DNA of 64,000 nt, from positions 558,001 to 622,000 of the forward strand of contig JADJEK010000001.1 of the NCBI GenBank assembly GCA_016709145.1, given 5' to 3'. The stretch is from Planctomycetota bacterium. Lineage in GTDB: Bacteria > Planctomycetota > B15-G4 > JADJEK01. How positions within the stretch are numbered: the stretch's first letter is position 1; each line of letters opens with the position of its first letter. A model generated the notes under the pieces. That model was given only the letters and a program-made list of their open reading frames with translations. It did no database searches and was not told the origin of the DNA. Positions 27,980-36,888 of the stretch are shown here, piece by piece. The position numbers and the translations under genes were made by a program.

Positions 27980-28165
27980 ATGAGCGCCTCAGGCTCCCCG
28001 ATGCGCGATCGTTGGCGCACGCTGACCGAACTCGTGCGCGCGCTGTGGAACGGACCCCATTGGTGGCTCGTCCCGGTCGCGCTGTTGCTGATGCCGCTCG
28101 CGTTCGTGTTCATCCTGCTGCAGGCGATGCCGCTCGTCGCGCCGTTCGTCTACTTCATTTTCTGA
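27980..28165 (+). CDS. DUF5989-like (SxtK-like) single-span membrane mini-protein
   Basis: A 61-residue protein with one strong membrane helix (WWLVPVALLLMPLAFVFILL) ending in APFVYFIF, the hallmark of the DUF5989 family of about 50-60 residues. The ATG at 27980 is preferred over 27968 because AAGGGG is well spaced from it. Family members are commonly found beside NodU/SxtI-type carbamoyltransferases and SGNH hydrolases (from memory), which fits both neighbours here. The function is unknown. The 3' end overlaps the convergent SGNH gene by 16 bases. Confidence 0.7.
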   Translation: MSASGSPMRDRWRTLTELVRALWNGPHWWLVPVALLLMPLAFVFILLQAMPLVAPFVYFIF

Positions 28166-29247
28166 ACACGCTCGGCGGCGCGTCGCGCGAGCGCGTCGAG
28201 CCATACGCGCTCCGCCGCGATCGCGTTCGTCACGGCGTTCGCGACGACTTCGTGTCCGAGTTCGTTCGGATGACCATCGCGTGGCTCGATCGACAGCCAG
28301 AGCGCACTCTGGTCCGAGTCGCCGCGCTTCTCCATCCAGTCCCGCAGAGGCTCGAACAAGTCGACGCACAGGAAGTTCGTCGTGCGGATGCGGGCGAGCA
28401 GGGGCTCGTGAAGATGCGTGAAGTGCTCGCGGCCGCCGTCGCCGGGATGCAGGAACGAGTCGTAGACGACGAACAGGACCGGCAGGCCGAGCTCCGTCGC
28501 CGTCGCGTCGACGCGCCGGATCGCGTCGATGTGGCGTTCGTACCACGGGCCGTCGACGATGTAGTTCTCGAAGAGTCCGGTGTCCTCGCCCTTGAAGCGC
28601 AGGCGCTCGATCTCGCGCTCCCGCCGTGTCCTGACGAACACCTTCCACGCCGCCGAGTGGAGCACGTTGTCGCCGATCTCGGGCGCAAGCTGGACCGGCC
28701 CTGCGTCGAGGATCACGGGATACGCGTCGCGATGGTCGTAGTGCCAGATCAGCAAGTCGGGACCCCAGTCCACCACCTCGCGCTGGATCACGGACGCCTG
28801 CTGCGTGCTGACGTACGTGGGCACCGAGTAGTTCTTCATCCAGACGTCGCGCCCGACGAGCGCTTCGAGCTCGCGACAGAACAGAGCGCCCCAGACGCGA
28901 TCGCCCGGCACGCCGAACTCGAACGTGCTCGACCCGCCGACGAGCGCGACGCGCATGGAGTCTCGCGGCGGCTCGCCGTTCTCGGCGAGGAAACCGTCCG
29001 GGCCGATCCGCACCATGCGGCCCTTGAACATCAGCTCGTGGTTCGGACGTAATTCGTAGTACCGATCCACATCGGTACTCCAGCGCATCATTTCGTGCAG
29101 ATACGTGGGGTTCAACGCCGCGCGGATCGCGTCGGGATCCCAGCGCTCGCGCGCGAAGACCCGGACGGCGATCTCGGCGCACGCCAAGCCAGCGACGAAC
29201 GCGCCGAGAGCGATCCATGCCCGCTGGCGTTGGCGTTGAGAAGTCAC
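28150..29247 (-). CDS. Membrane-anchored SGNH/GDSL-like hydrolase
   Basis: A 365-residue protein from GTG 29247. Residues about 8-28 form a signal anchor (AWIALGAFVAGLACAEIAV). The SGNH blocks are GGSSTFEFGV (nucleophile Ser) and DGHPNELGH (catalytic Asp/His); the middle is rich in aromatic residues. Such proteins often carry out O-acyl or glycan ester chemistry outside the membrane. In this cluster it probably acts on the same product as the carbamoyltransferase-like and DUF5989-like proteins. The start is uncertain: the frame is open to an ATG at 29334. Confidence 0.72.
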   Translation of the reverse strand: MTSQRQRQRAWIALGAFVAGLACAEIAVRVFARERWDPDAIRAALNPTYLHEMMRWSTDVDRYYELRPNHELMFKGRMVRIGPDGFLAENGEPPRDSMRVALVGGSSTFEFGVPGDRVWGALFCRELEALVGRDVWMKNYSVPTYVSTQQASVIQREVVDWGPDLLIWHYDHRDAYPVILDAGPVQLAPEIGDNVLHSAAWKVFVRTRREREIERLRFKGEDTGLFENYIVDGPWYERHIDAIRRVDATATELGLPVLFVVYDSFLHPGDGGREHFTHLHEPLLARIRTTNFLCVDLFEPLRDWMEKRGDSDQSALWLSIEPRDGHPNELGHEVVANAVTNAIAAERVWLDALARRAAERVQKMK

Positions 29248-29395
29248 GCGGACCTCGGCGAGCGCGAGTCCGTCATGCGCGCGGTCCGCGGGCTCACGAG
29301 ACCCTCCCCGTTTGGCGACTCCGCCGTCGTCCACGCTCCACCCCTCGAATCACGATTCCCATCCTGCGCCCCACCCGAGTCCCACCGGACGCGAC

Positions 29396-31543
29396 TCACC
29401 TCAAATCGATCGATGTCGGCACGCGCGGATCGACGGAAAGGCTGGACGTCGTGAGCACCGTCGCGTGCTCGTCGGACGCTCCCGGCCGTCGCAAGCGGAG
29501 CCTTGAGCCCGAGCCCGGAGGCAACCGCACTCGCAGAGTTCCTGCGGCGCCGACGCCGACGATCCGCCCATCCGGGTGATCGCGGAACGCGGAAGCATCG
29601 CCGTCGGAATACTCGATCTGCACGGTGGTCAGCGCTCGACGCACATCGACCGAGCGCACGTCGAGACAAGCCACGCGCGGCGGTGCGTAGCGCAACGCCA
29701 CGTCGGAATTGCCCGCTCGACATCGACCCATCAGCCCATCGTCGAAGGCACTCGCCGCTTCAAGCCGAACCGGCACGCCGTCCGCGACACTCAGAGCGAG
29801 CGTGAACGTGCCGTCTCCCTGCGTGCGTCCCTGGCCGATCGAGGTGCCCTCTTCCGAGCGAGCGAAAAGGAGCAAGTCGGCGACCGCAACGCCGTCGTCG
29901 GTCCTCACCGTTCCGGACACGCTGGATGTGGCCGAGCTGCCCGCGAGTTCGAGCTGCTCGTGCGAACGGATCCCGCTTCGCACGTCGACCGACGTCGTCG
30001 TCGACAGTCCTTCGTGCCGCACGGTCAGCGCATGTCGACCTGGCGGCACGTTCGACAACGTGAACTTCCCGGAATCGCTGCTCGTCGTCTCGAATGCGCC
30101 CACGCCATCCACGTCGATCCGAACCGTGGCGTCGCGCACGTCGACTCCAGACCGCAGGACGAACCCACTCACCGCACCCCAGCGCGGGTCGCAGACGAGC
30201 GTGCCCATGTCGCAGGACTCACCCGAACTCCGAGCGACCAAGCTCCCCACACGGTGAACGAGATCATCCGGGCTGGAAGTCGTGCCCACGGTCGCAATGT
30301 ATGGAGCGTTCGGTTCGAGTGCACGCACTTCGAAGGTTCCATCCTCTCGCGTCGTCGCCAGCTTGGCGGGAACGGGCATCGGCATCCCTTGCGCTGTGAC
30401 GCGCGCGACCGAACGCTCAGGGTCCGGCGAGAGTTCGATCCACCAACAGGCGAGCGGCTTCCCTGCCGGATCGACGAGCCGACCGACCGCGACGACTTCG
30501 GGATGCATCTCGATCACGATCGGCCCCGCGCTCGAGACCCATTCCCCCGCGCTCGAGACCCATTCCGCAAAGGGCATCGAGATGTCCTCGTCCGCGTACC
30601 CGAGCGCACGGACGGTGAAGCGGAGGTCCACGGGTGGAAGGCGGACGGCTGCGTCTCCATACGTGTTCGTCACGACGGCCTCACCCTCTCCGATCTCCAT
30701 GCTCGCACCGACGACGGGGAACCGAGACCCGATGTCGACGACGCGGAACACGCGTTCGGGGCACAAGGGCAATGCGATGTCGAACCGTTGGCGCTCGGAA
30801 TCTCCGATGGGGACAGCTCGCACGAGCGGAGCGATCCCCGAGGCAGCGACCTTGAAGAACAACGTGGTGCCACGCGGCGCGCCGGCGATTTCATAGTGTC
30901 CATCGGCGTCGGTCGTTCCCGCGATCCCGGCGCCCTGGTCGTAACGCGAGCGCTTCATCGTGATGACCGCCCCCGCGACGGGTAGACCGTCGGGCACGGA
31001 GTTCACGGTCCCGAAGACCGAACACACTCGGGCGAGCACGATCCGAGGACGGTCCAATCCATACGACCGGATCCCGTCGTCCGCGTACCCGACCTTGCCG
31101 ACGCGCAGGCGCACCGTCTTGCGTCCTCCGTGGTCGCGAACGACCGAGATCGGCACGGCATCGAAAGAGAACGATCCGTCGGCAGCCGTCGAACGGCGAA
31201 GGGGCTCCGGTTCGCCCGCAGCCGTTCCATCGACGAGTTCGACATCGGCATGCTCGATCGGCCGATGCAGGTCGTCGACGACGATGCCGGACATCGAACG
31301 AGTCTCCGTCGTTTCGACGTCGGTGGCCTCGCCGCGACTAGCGCGCACCGCATGCAGCAGATCCACCAAGTCGCTTTGGGGATCCCGCGGGTCCAACTCG
31401 ATTCGATCCCGATCCGTTGGTGCGGGGCGAACCGTCGTCGGTGTCTCGACGTCGCGAATGAACCAGGCGACCGAGGCCACGAGTCCAACGCAAAGGACCG
31501 CGGTTCCCGCGATCGCACGTCGGTGTCGTCGGATGTTCCCCAT
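29396..31543 (-). CDS. Membrane-anchored carboxypeptidase-regulatory-like repeat protein
   Basis: A 715-residue protein from ATG 31543 (GAGGGGAACC upstream). Basic residues precede a single membrane helix (AGTAVLCVGLVASVAWFI), and the rest is a string of beta-sandwich repeats of the carboxypeptidase-regulatory-like type, each with patterns such as SGIVVDDLHRPIEHADVELV, TDADGHYEIAGAP and SDSGKFTLSNVPPGRHALTV. It is probably displayed outside the cytoplasmic membrane. A seven-residue motif EWVSSAG is doubled by an exact 21-bp duplication. The protein resembles the C-terminal part of the sigma fusion and the 44382 protein. Confidence 0.8.
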   Translation of the reverse strand: MGNIRRHRRAIAGTAVLCVGLVASVAWFIRDVETPTTVRPAPTDRDRIELDPRDPQSDLVDLLHAVRASRGEATDVETTETRSMSGIVVDDLHRPIEHADVELVDGTAAGEPEPLRRSTAADGSFSFDAVPISVVRDHGGRKTVRLRVGKVGYADDGIRSYGLDRPRIVLARVCSVFGTVNSVPDGLPVAGAVITMKRSRYDQGAGIAGTTDADGHYEIAGAPRGTTLFFKVAASGIAPLVRAVPIGDSERQRFDIALPLCPERVFRVVDIGSRFPVVGASMEIGEGEAVVTNTYGDAAVRLPPVDLRFTVRALGYADEDISMPFAEWVSSAGEWVSSAGPIVIEMHPEVVAVGRLVDPAGKPLACWWIELSPDPERSVARVTAQGMPMPVPAKLATTREDGTFEVRALEPNAPYIATVGTTSSPDDLVHRVGSLVARSSGESCDMGTLVCDPRWGAVSGFVLRSGVDVRDATVRIDVDGVGAFETTSSDSGKFTLSNVPPGRHALTVRHEGLSTTTSVDVRSGIRSHEQLELAGSSATSSVSGTVRTDDGVAVADLLLFARSEEGTSIGQGRTQGDGTFTLALSVADGVPVRLEAASAFDDGLMGRCRAGNSDVALRYAPPRVACLDVRSVDVRRALTTVQIEYSDGDASAFRDHPDGRIVGVGAAGTLRVRLPPGSGSRLRLRRPGASDEHATVLTTSSLSVDPRVPTSIDLR
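30525..30566. repeat. Exact 21-bp tandem duplication inside a gene
   Basis: CCCGCGCTCGAGACCCATTCC-type units at 30525-30545 and 30546-30566 are identical except for register, doubling EWVSSAG in the repeat protein without breaking the frame. Confidence 0.85.
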
Positions 31544-31728
31544 GGTTCCCCTCGTCGAGTGGAGCGATGTCCGCCGAGGTGTGCTCGTGCGGACTCCCGA
31601 TGAAATCAACGTGCCGAGGCATCCTATTTCTACCGGCCCCGCAGATCTGCCAGCTTGGTCCATGTCGTCAATCACATCGGTACGCCCCCCTTCCCCACCC
31701 ACCCCGCCGACCCTCTATCCTCCGCCCA

Positions 31729-32571
31729 ATGCCCTTCCTCCCCACCCACTTCGAACTCCCCACGCGATCCGGCGCACCCGCTTCGACGCTGTTCCTGCTC
31801 CACGGCATCTTCGGGTCGGGGCGCAATTGGCGGACGTTCGCGACCGATCTTGCCGGCGCTTTGCCTTCGCATCGCATCGTCGTCGTCGATCTGCGCAATC
31901 ACGGCAATTCGCTCGGGGCGCCGCCGCCGCACACGTTGGCTGCAAGCGCGAACGATCTCGTCGCACTGGGTGAGCATCTCGGCGTGACGCCGGACGTCGT
32001 CATCGGGCATTCGTTCGGCGGCAAGGTCGCGTTGGCCTACGCGCGGCGCGCGCCGTCGTTGCGGACGCTGATCTCGCTCGACAGTCCGCCCGGCCCGGGC
32101 TCGAGCGCGGAACGCGTGCCGCACGCCACCGAGGCGGGGCGCGTGTTGCTGGCTCTGCGAACTTTGCCGATGCCGACGAAGAGCCGCGCGGACGTCGCGA
32201 AGGCGATGGAAGGACTCGGCGTCCAAGCCGGCGTCGCCGCGTGGATGGCAACGAACCTGCGCGCGCGACCCGATGGCCAGTACGCGTGGCACTTCGACGT
32301 CGAGGCGCTGGCGGCGATGCTCGACGACTACTGGGCGTACGACGGCTGGCCGCAGCTGGAATCGCCGCGGGACGGGCTCGCCATCCACTTCGTGCGCGCG
32401 GCGAACAGCGATCGCTTCACGAGCGCGGAGATCACGCGGCTCGACGAGTTGGCGCGGCGCGGCACGATTGCGTCGCACGTGCTCGGTGACGCCGGCCATT
32501 GGCTGCACGTCGACAATCCGAAGGGGCTGCTCGCGATGCTGACGTCGATCCTCGAGGAACGCGCGATCTGA
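31729..32571 (+). CDS. Alpha/beta hydrolase (YbfF/ABHD11-like)
   Basis: A 280-residue serine hydrolase with the oxyanion-hole motif LLHGIFGSGRNW, the nucleophile elbow GHSFGGK, the acid side around AANSDRF and a catalytic His in GDAGHWLHVDNP. Length and order match the esterase YbfF group. The start is ATG 31729 because the upstream part of the frame has no homology-like features. It stands alone, divergent from the repeat-protein gene and convergent with rfbC. The substrate is unknown. Confidence 0.85.
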   Translation: MPFLPTHFELPTRSGAPASTLFLLHGIFGSGRNWRTFATDLAGALPSHRIVVVDLRNHGNSLGAPPPHTLAASANDLVALGEHLGVTPDVVIGHSFGGKVALAYARRAPSLRTLISLDSPPGPGSSAERVPHATEAGRVLLALRTLPMPTKSRADVAKAMEGLGVQAGVAAWMATNLRARPDGQYAWHFDVEALAAMLDDYWAYDGWPQLESPRDGLAIHFVRAANSDRFTSAEITRLDELARRGTIASHVLGDAGHWLHVDNPKGLLAMLTSILEERAI

Positions 32572-32601
32572 CCGCGTCGTGACGCCGCGACTCGCGGAGC
32601 G

Positions 32602-33156
32602 TCACCGCGGCAACAAGTCCGCCAGCTCGGCGAGCGTCTTGCCCTTCGCGTCCTTGTCGGACAGCAGCGGTTCCTGTTCCGGCCACGGGATCCCGATCTG
32701 CGGGTCGTTCCAGATGACCGTCAGCTCTCCGCCCGGGTCGTAGACGTCGGTGCATTTGTATTCGAGTTCCGCGTGCTCGGACACGACGACGAAGCCGTGG
32801 ACGAACCCTGGCGGCACGTAGAGCTGCTGCTTGTTCTCCGCGGACAACGTGACGCCGACCCATTCACCGTACGTCGGGCTGCCCTTGCGGACGTCGACGG
32901 CGACGTCCCAGATCTCGCCGGCGGTGCAGCGCACGAGCTTGCCCTGCGGTTTGCGCCACTGCGCATGCAGTCCGCGCAGCGTCCCCTTCACCGAGCGCGA
33001 GTGGTTGTCCTGGACGAACGTCGCGTCGATGCCGCCGGCGGCGTAGCGGTCGGCGCGATAGCTCTCGAAGAACCAGCCGCGCGGGTCGGCGAACACCTTC
33101 GGCACGACGACGATGCAACCGGCGAGCTTGGTCGGCTTGAACTCCACGATGCGCAC
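32602..33156 (-). CDS. rfbC: dTDP-4-dehydrorhamnose 3,5-epimerase
   Basis: A 184-residue cupin enzyme of dTDP-L-rhamnose synthesis (RfbC/RmlC), which inverts carbons 3 and 5 of dTDP-4-keto-6-deoxyglucose. Landmarks: VFADPRGWFFESY, QDNHSRS, the catalytic-His segment GTLRGLHAQ (most relatives have GLHYQ), VRKGSPTYG, YVPPGFVHGF and WNDPQIGIPWP. Length is normal. No other rhamnose genes (rfbA/B/D) lie nearby, so it depends on loci elsewhere. Confidence 0.95.
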   Translation of the reverse strand: MRIVEFKPTKLAGCIVVVPKVFADPRGWFFESYRADRYAAGGIDATFVQDNHSRSVKGTLRGLHAQWRKPQGKLVRCTAGEIWDVAVDVRKGSPTYGEWVGVTLSAENKQQLYVPPGFVHGFVVVSEHAELEYKCTDVYDPGGELTVIWNDPQIGIPWPEQEPLLSDKDAKGKTLAELADLLPR

Positions 33157-33192
33157 TCCGGGACGACGCGGGGGAGAGAGGGGGCGCGAACC

Positions 33193-34188
33193 CTAACAGA
33201 TGCCGTGCGCGACGAGTTCGTCGACGACGAAATCGACGACGCGCTGTTCGCCCCAGCGCCGATCTGAGCCGACCGACGTCCGCGCGATGAAGCCCAGATG
33301 TCCGCCGCCCGGCGCGACCTCGACTCGGACGTGACGCGAGCGCGGCGCGGTCGCGATCGGCTCGGCGCGCACGAAGCTGTCGTCCTCGGCGAGCTGCACG
33401 AGCGTCGGGATCCGCAGGCCCGCGAGCAACGGCAGCGCGCTCATCGCGGCGTAGTACGCGGCCGCGTCGCGGAACCCGAAATGCGGCGCCGTGTACGCGT
33501 CGTCGAACGCGCGCACCGTCGTCAAGCCCGCCAGCTTGCGCACGTCGTAGCGGCCCGGGAACAGCGCGGCCTTGCGCACGATGACGCGCCCCATGTCGGC
33601 GACGAAGCGCCGCGAGTACATGCGGTTCCACACGCCGCGCTCGATCGAGTCCGCGCAGCCGGCGAGATCGAGCGGCGCGCACAGCACGGCGGCGGCGACC
33701 AGGTGCGCGCGCTGCGGCGGCTCGTGCGCGAGATGGATCGCGACGCTGCCGCCGAGCGAGAACCCGATCACGCCGACGCGCTCGATGCCGTCCGTGGTCG
33801 CGAGCTCGTCGAGGACGGCGCGCGGATCGTGCGCCAGTCCGGCGTGGTACAGCGTCGGCGTCAGATGCTCGGTGCCGCCGCAGTTGCGCGCGTTCAACCG
33901 CACGACGTTGCAGCCGCGATGAAACGCCTTCTTCGCCGTCGCGAGCACGTACCCCGAGTCGGCCGAACCCGCGAGCCCATGCAGCAACACGATCGTCGGC
34001 GCCTTCGCGCGGTCGGCTTGCCAGTGGATGCGCGCGACGACCTGCGTGTCCGCGTCCGTGCGGAACGCGCGGACCTCGGCTTGGCGCGCGAACGCCGCGA
34101 GTCGACGGGGCAACAACGCGCCCGCGATCGTCTGCGCGTGCCCGAAGCGAAGGAATGGATGAGGTTGGAAGGTCGGCAGTGGACTCAC
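33193..34188 (-). CDS. YheT-family alpha/beta hydrolase
   Basis: A 331-residue hydrolase. FQPHPFLRFGHAQTIAGALL is the signature N-terminus of YheT/ABHD1-3 proteins. LLHGLAGSADSGY gives the oxyanion hole, GFSLGGSVAIHLA the nucleophile, EDDSFVRAE the acid and PGGGHLGFI the catalytic His. RLNARNCGGTEHL is another family block. Probably an esterase or lipase acting on acyl chains; the exact substrate is unknown. Thirty-seven bases separate it from rfbC downstream. Confidence 0.9.
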   Translation of the reverse strand: MSPLPTFQPHPFLRFGHAQTIAGALLPRRLAAFARQAEVRAFRTDADTQVVARIHWQADRAKAPTIVLLHGLAGSADSGYVLATAKKAFHRGCNVVRLNARNCGGTEHLTPTLYHAGLAHDPRAVLDELATTDGIERVGVIGFSLGGSVAIHLAHEPPQRAHLVAAAVLCAPLDLAGCADSIERGVWNRMYSRRFVADMGRVIVRKAALFPGRYDVRKLAGLTTVRAFDDAYTAPHFGFRDAAAYYAAMSALPLLAGLRIPTLVQLAEDDSFVRAEPIATAPRSRHVRVEVAPGGGHLGFIARTSVGSDRRWGEQRVVDFVVDELVAHGIC

Positions 34189-34233
34189 GACGCCCTATCT
34201 TGGGGGCCGCACTCCGTCTCGGCCAGCCCGCCC

Positions 34234-35115
34234 ATGATCCGCTACGTCGAACCGCTGTTCCGTCCGCCGTCCGAAGCCGACAGCCTGATCCTCCAGGCGA
34301 CGCTCGGTTGCTCGTACAACGAGTGCGCGTTCTGCGGCATGTACCGCACGAAGCGCTTCAAGGTCCGGCCGATCGACGAGCTGCGCCGCGAGATCGCGTG
34401 GGCGAAGTCCGAACTCGGCGAGGACGTCGCGAAGGTCTTCCTCGCCGACGGCGACGCGCTGATCGCTCGGCCGGCCTTCATCCACGACGTGCTGAACGCC
34501 CTGCGCGAAGCGTTCCCGTCGCTGCGCCGCGTGAGCTGCTACGCGTCGCCGCAAGCGCTCGACGTCCGCAGCGTCGACGACATGCGCAAACTGCGCGAAG
34601 GCGGTCTGACGCAGTACTACCTCGGCATCGAGAGCGGCCACGACGCGGTCCTCGCACGACTGACGAAAGGCGTCGACGCGGCGACGATGATCCGCGTCGC
34701 GAACAAGGCGCACGAAGCCGGCGTGAAGCTGTCGACGATGATCCTGCTCGGCGCCGGCGGCCGCGCACTGTCGCGCGAACACGCGAAGGAGTCGGCACGC
34801 GTCGTCAACGCGATCGCGCCGCGCTTCGTCAGCACGCTCGTGATGACGCCGGTCGAAGGTACGCCGCTGCACACCGAGTGGATGGCGGGCAACGTCGACG
34901 AACTCACTCCTCTCGAACTCGCGCGGGAGCTGCGCTGGTTCCTCGAGGATCTCGACCTCGACGGTTCGATCTTTCGCTCCAACCACGCGAGCAACTACCT
35001 CGCGATCGGCGGCACCCTGCGGAAGGACAAGGCCGCGATGCTCGCCGCGCTCGACGCGGTGTTGAAGGACCCGCGCGTCGCGCGCTTCCGCGCGGATTGG
35101 CAGCGCGGGCTGTAG
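34234..35115 (+). CDS. Radical SAM protein
   Basis: A 293-residue radical SAM enzyme. The iron-sulfur motif is GCSYNECAFCGMY (Cys-x4-Cys-x2-Cys, a spacing seen in a subgroup of the superfamily). LADGDALI, YYLGIESGHDAVL and STMILLGAGG are the SAM-binding strands, and residues RSNHASNYLAIGGTLRKDK mark the conserved C-terminus. This resembles the widespread HemN/Elp3-like YgiQ-related group without B12 domain. The substrate is unknown. The start is ATG 34234; the open frame upstream is antisense to the YheT gene. Confidence 0.85.
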   Translation: MIRYVEPLFRPPSEADSLILQATLGCSYNECAFCGMYRTKRFKVRPIDELRREIAWAKSELGEDVAKVFLADGDALIARPAFIHDVLNALREAFPSLRRVSCYASPQALDVRSVDDMRKLREGGLTQYYLGIESGHDAVLARLTKGVDAATMIRVANKAHEAGVKLSTMILLGAGGRALSREHAKESARVVNAIAPRFVSTLVMTPVEGTPLHTEWMAGNVDELTPLELARELRWFLEDLDLDGSIFRSNHASNYLAIGGTLRKDKAAMLAALDAVLKDPRVARFRADWQRGL

Positions 35116-35136
35116 CCCTCCGTCGACTCAATGTCC

Positions 35137-35967
35137 TCACGCCTTCGTCGCGACGATCTCGAGCACGAGCGGCGTCAGCATCGCGGTCGCCGGTTGCTTC
35201 TCGGCGACCGTGAGCGCCTCGCGCGCCGATCGCGCGAAGTGCGCGTCGATGCGGCCGAGCTCCAGCAAGCGATCGAGGTTCGCGTGGATGAACGACCGCG
35301 GCCACTCCCACAGCGGCTCGCCGGGGCGCACGCAGTGGATCCGAGGCGTCAGCGTCCGCAGCGTGAAGCCCGCGTCGTGCAGTAGCTCGGGCAACGCGCG
35401 CGCGACGTTCGGTTCGCCGCCGTTGTTGCGCCAGCTCGACATCACGTGCTGGACGAATTGCTCGAGCACGTCGCTTGGGTGCAGCAGGCGCCACGTCGCG
35501 TAATCCGCGTACTCGTGGAAGATCGCGACTCCGCCAGGACGCAGCGCCGCCGCGATCTTCTGCACGAGCAGCCGCGGAGAATCGACGAAGCACGCGACCC
35601 ATCGGCACCATGCCGCGTCGAAGCGGCCGGGCGGGAACGGATCGCGCATCAGATCGACCTCGTGGATCGACACCTGGCCGAGCCCACGCGCCGCCATCGA
35701 TGCGCGCGCCGCCGCCGCGTAGCGCGTCGAGCGTTCGAGCGCGACGACGGTGCCGGTCGGTCCGACGAGTTCGGCGAGGTCTAGCGTCGCGTAGCCCGGC
35801 CCGGCGCCGACGTCGAGCACGCGCGAACCGGCCGTGATGCCGACAGCGCGCCAACACGACAGCACGACGTCGCGCCACACGCGGTGCTGCAACCCGAGGC
35901 GCGCGAGCTCGTCGTCGTTCGTCCCGAGGACGTAATCGCGCTCGATCGCGTCTTCGCTGTCGCTCAT
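35137..35967 (-). CDS. SAM-dependent methyltransferase
   Basis: A 276-residue class I methyltransferase with motif I RVLDVGAGPGYATLDLA, motif II acidic VALERS, motif RFDAAWCRWVACFVDSP and post-motif LRPGGVAIFHEYADY. The N-terminus (DYVLGTNDDELARLGLQH) is characteristic of a subgroup with an extra helix. The start at 35967 overlaps the stop of the Ada-like gene (ATGA). Co-transcription with a DNA-alkylation repair gene suggests stress response, but the substrate cannot be read. Confidence 0.85.
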   Translation of the reverse strand: MSDSEDAIERDYVLGTNDDELARLGLQHRVWRDVVLSCWRAVGITAGSRVLDVGAGPGYATLDLAELVGPTGTVVALERSTRYAAAARASMAARGLGQVSIHEVDLMRDPFPPGRFDAAWCRWVACFVDSPRLLVQKIAAALRPGGVAIFHEYADYATWRLLHPSDVLEQFVQHVMSSWRNNGGEPNVARALPELLHDAGFTLRTLTPRIHCVRPGEPLWEWPRSFIHANLDRLLELGRIDAHFARSAREALTVAEKQPATAMLTPLVLEIVATKA

Positions 35968-36818
35968 CGCAGGACCTCCGTCGGCGCGCCGCGCGGCGCG
36001 GTCTCCCACGCCAGCAGCGCGCGCTTGCGTTCCTTGCCCCAGCGGTATTCGCCGAGGACTCCGGTCTCGCGGATCACGCGATGGCACGGGATCAGCACGG
36101 CGATCGCGTTCCGCGCAACCGCGCTGCCGACCGCGCGCGCCGCCGACGCGTGACCGAGAGCACCGGCGAGCGCACCGTAGCTGACGAGCGTGCCGGGCTC
36201 GATGCGCAACAGCGCACGCCACACGCGGACCTGGAAGTCCGACCCTCGCACGTAGGCGCGCAACGAGCCCGTGCCGCGCGGCTGGCCGTCGCGCGCGAAG
36301 ACGGGCGCGACGAGCTTCGCCGCGACGTCGTCGTTCCAGTCGATGCACGCGCGCGGCCAATCCGCGCGCAGCTCGGCTTCGGCAGTGGAGCGCGAGGCTT
36401 CGTCGACGAACGCGAGGCGACACACTCCACGCGGCGTCGACGCGACGACGCACGTGCCGAACGGCGTCGGCGCGAATCCCGCCGTGATCGTCAGTCCTTC
36501 GCCTTGCGCCTTGATCTCGCCCGGCGTCGCGGCTTCGAGGCCGACGCACAGATCATGCAGGCGCGACGGACCGGACAGACCGGAGTCGAGCGCGGCGTGC
36601 AGCACGCTCTCGCCTTCGCGCAGGCGCGCTTTCGCGTGTTCGACCGTCAGGCATTGCAAGAAGTCCTTCGGCGTGACGCCGGCCCACTCCGCGAACAGAC
36701 GATGGACGTGGAATCGGCTCAGGCCGACGTGCGCGGCAAGCGTGTCGAGATCGGGCTGTTCGCCGCGGTGCTCGTCGAGGAAGCGGATGACGGTCGCGAT
36801 GCGTTCGTACGCGTTCAT
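35964..36818 (-). CDS. AraC/Ada-type fused regulator and O6-methylguanine-DNA methyltransferase
   Basis: A 284-residue two-domain protein. Residues 1-95 form an AraC-type DNA-binding domain (LAAHVGLSRFHVHRLFAEW, the first HTH). Residues about 110-275 form the DNA-repair methyltransferase domain with the suicide Cys in LIPCHRVIRETG and the wing motif WRALLRIEPGTLVSYGALA. It lacks the N-terminal Cys-rich Ada domain, so it repairs O6-methylguanine but cannot sense methylphosphotriesters like E. coli Ada. Coupled by ATGA to the methyltransferase gene. Confidence 0.92.
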   Translation of the reverse strand: MNAYERIATVIRFLDEHRGEQPDLDTLAAHVGLSRFHVHRLFAEWAGVTPKDFLQCLTVEHAKARLREGESVLHAALDSGLSGPSRLHDLCVGLEAATPGEIKAQGEGLTITAGFAPTPFGTCVVASTPRGVCRLAFVDEASRSTAEAELRADWPRACIDWNDDVAAKLVAPVFARDGQPRGTGSLRAYVRGSDFQVRVWRALLRIEPGTLVSYGALAGALGHASAARAVGSAVARNAIAVLIPCHRVIRETGVLGEYRWGKERKRALLAWETAPRGAPTEVLR

Positions 36819-36888
36819 GCGCGCATCCTGGCAGAAACGGCTGCCGGCGGCCCACCCGGTTCTTGCGGTGCTTCGCGGGACGCCGCCG

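Noticed and set aside
28150..29334. Longer N-terminus for the SGNH hydrolase from ATG 29334
   Set aside because: The extra residues are hydrophilic with no family likeness, and the signal anchor begins right after GTG 29247.
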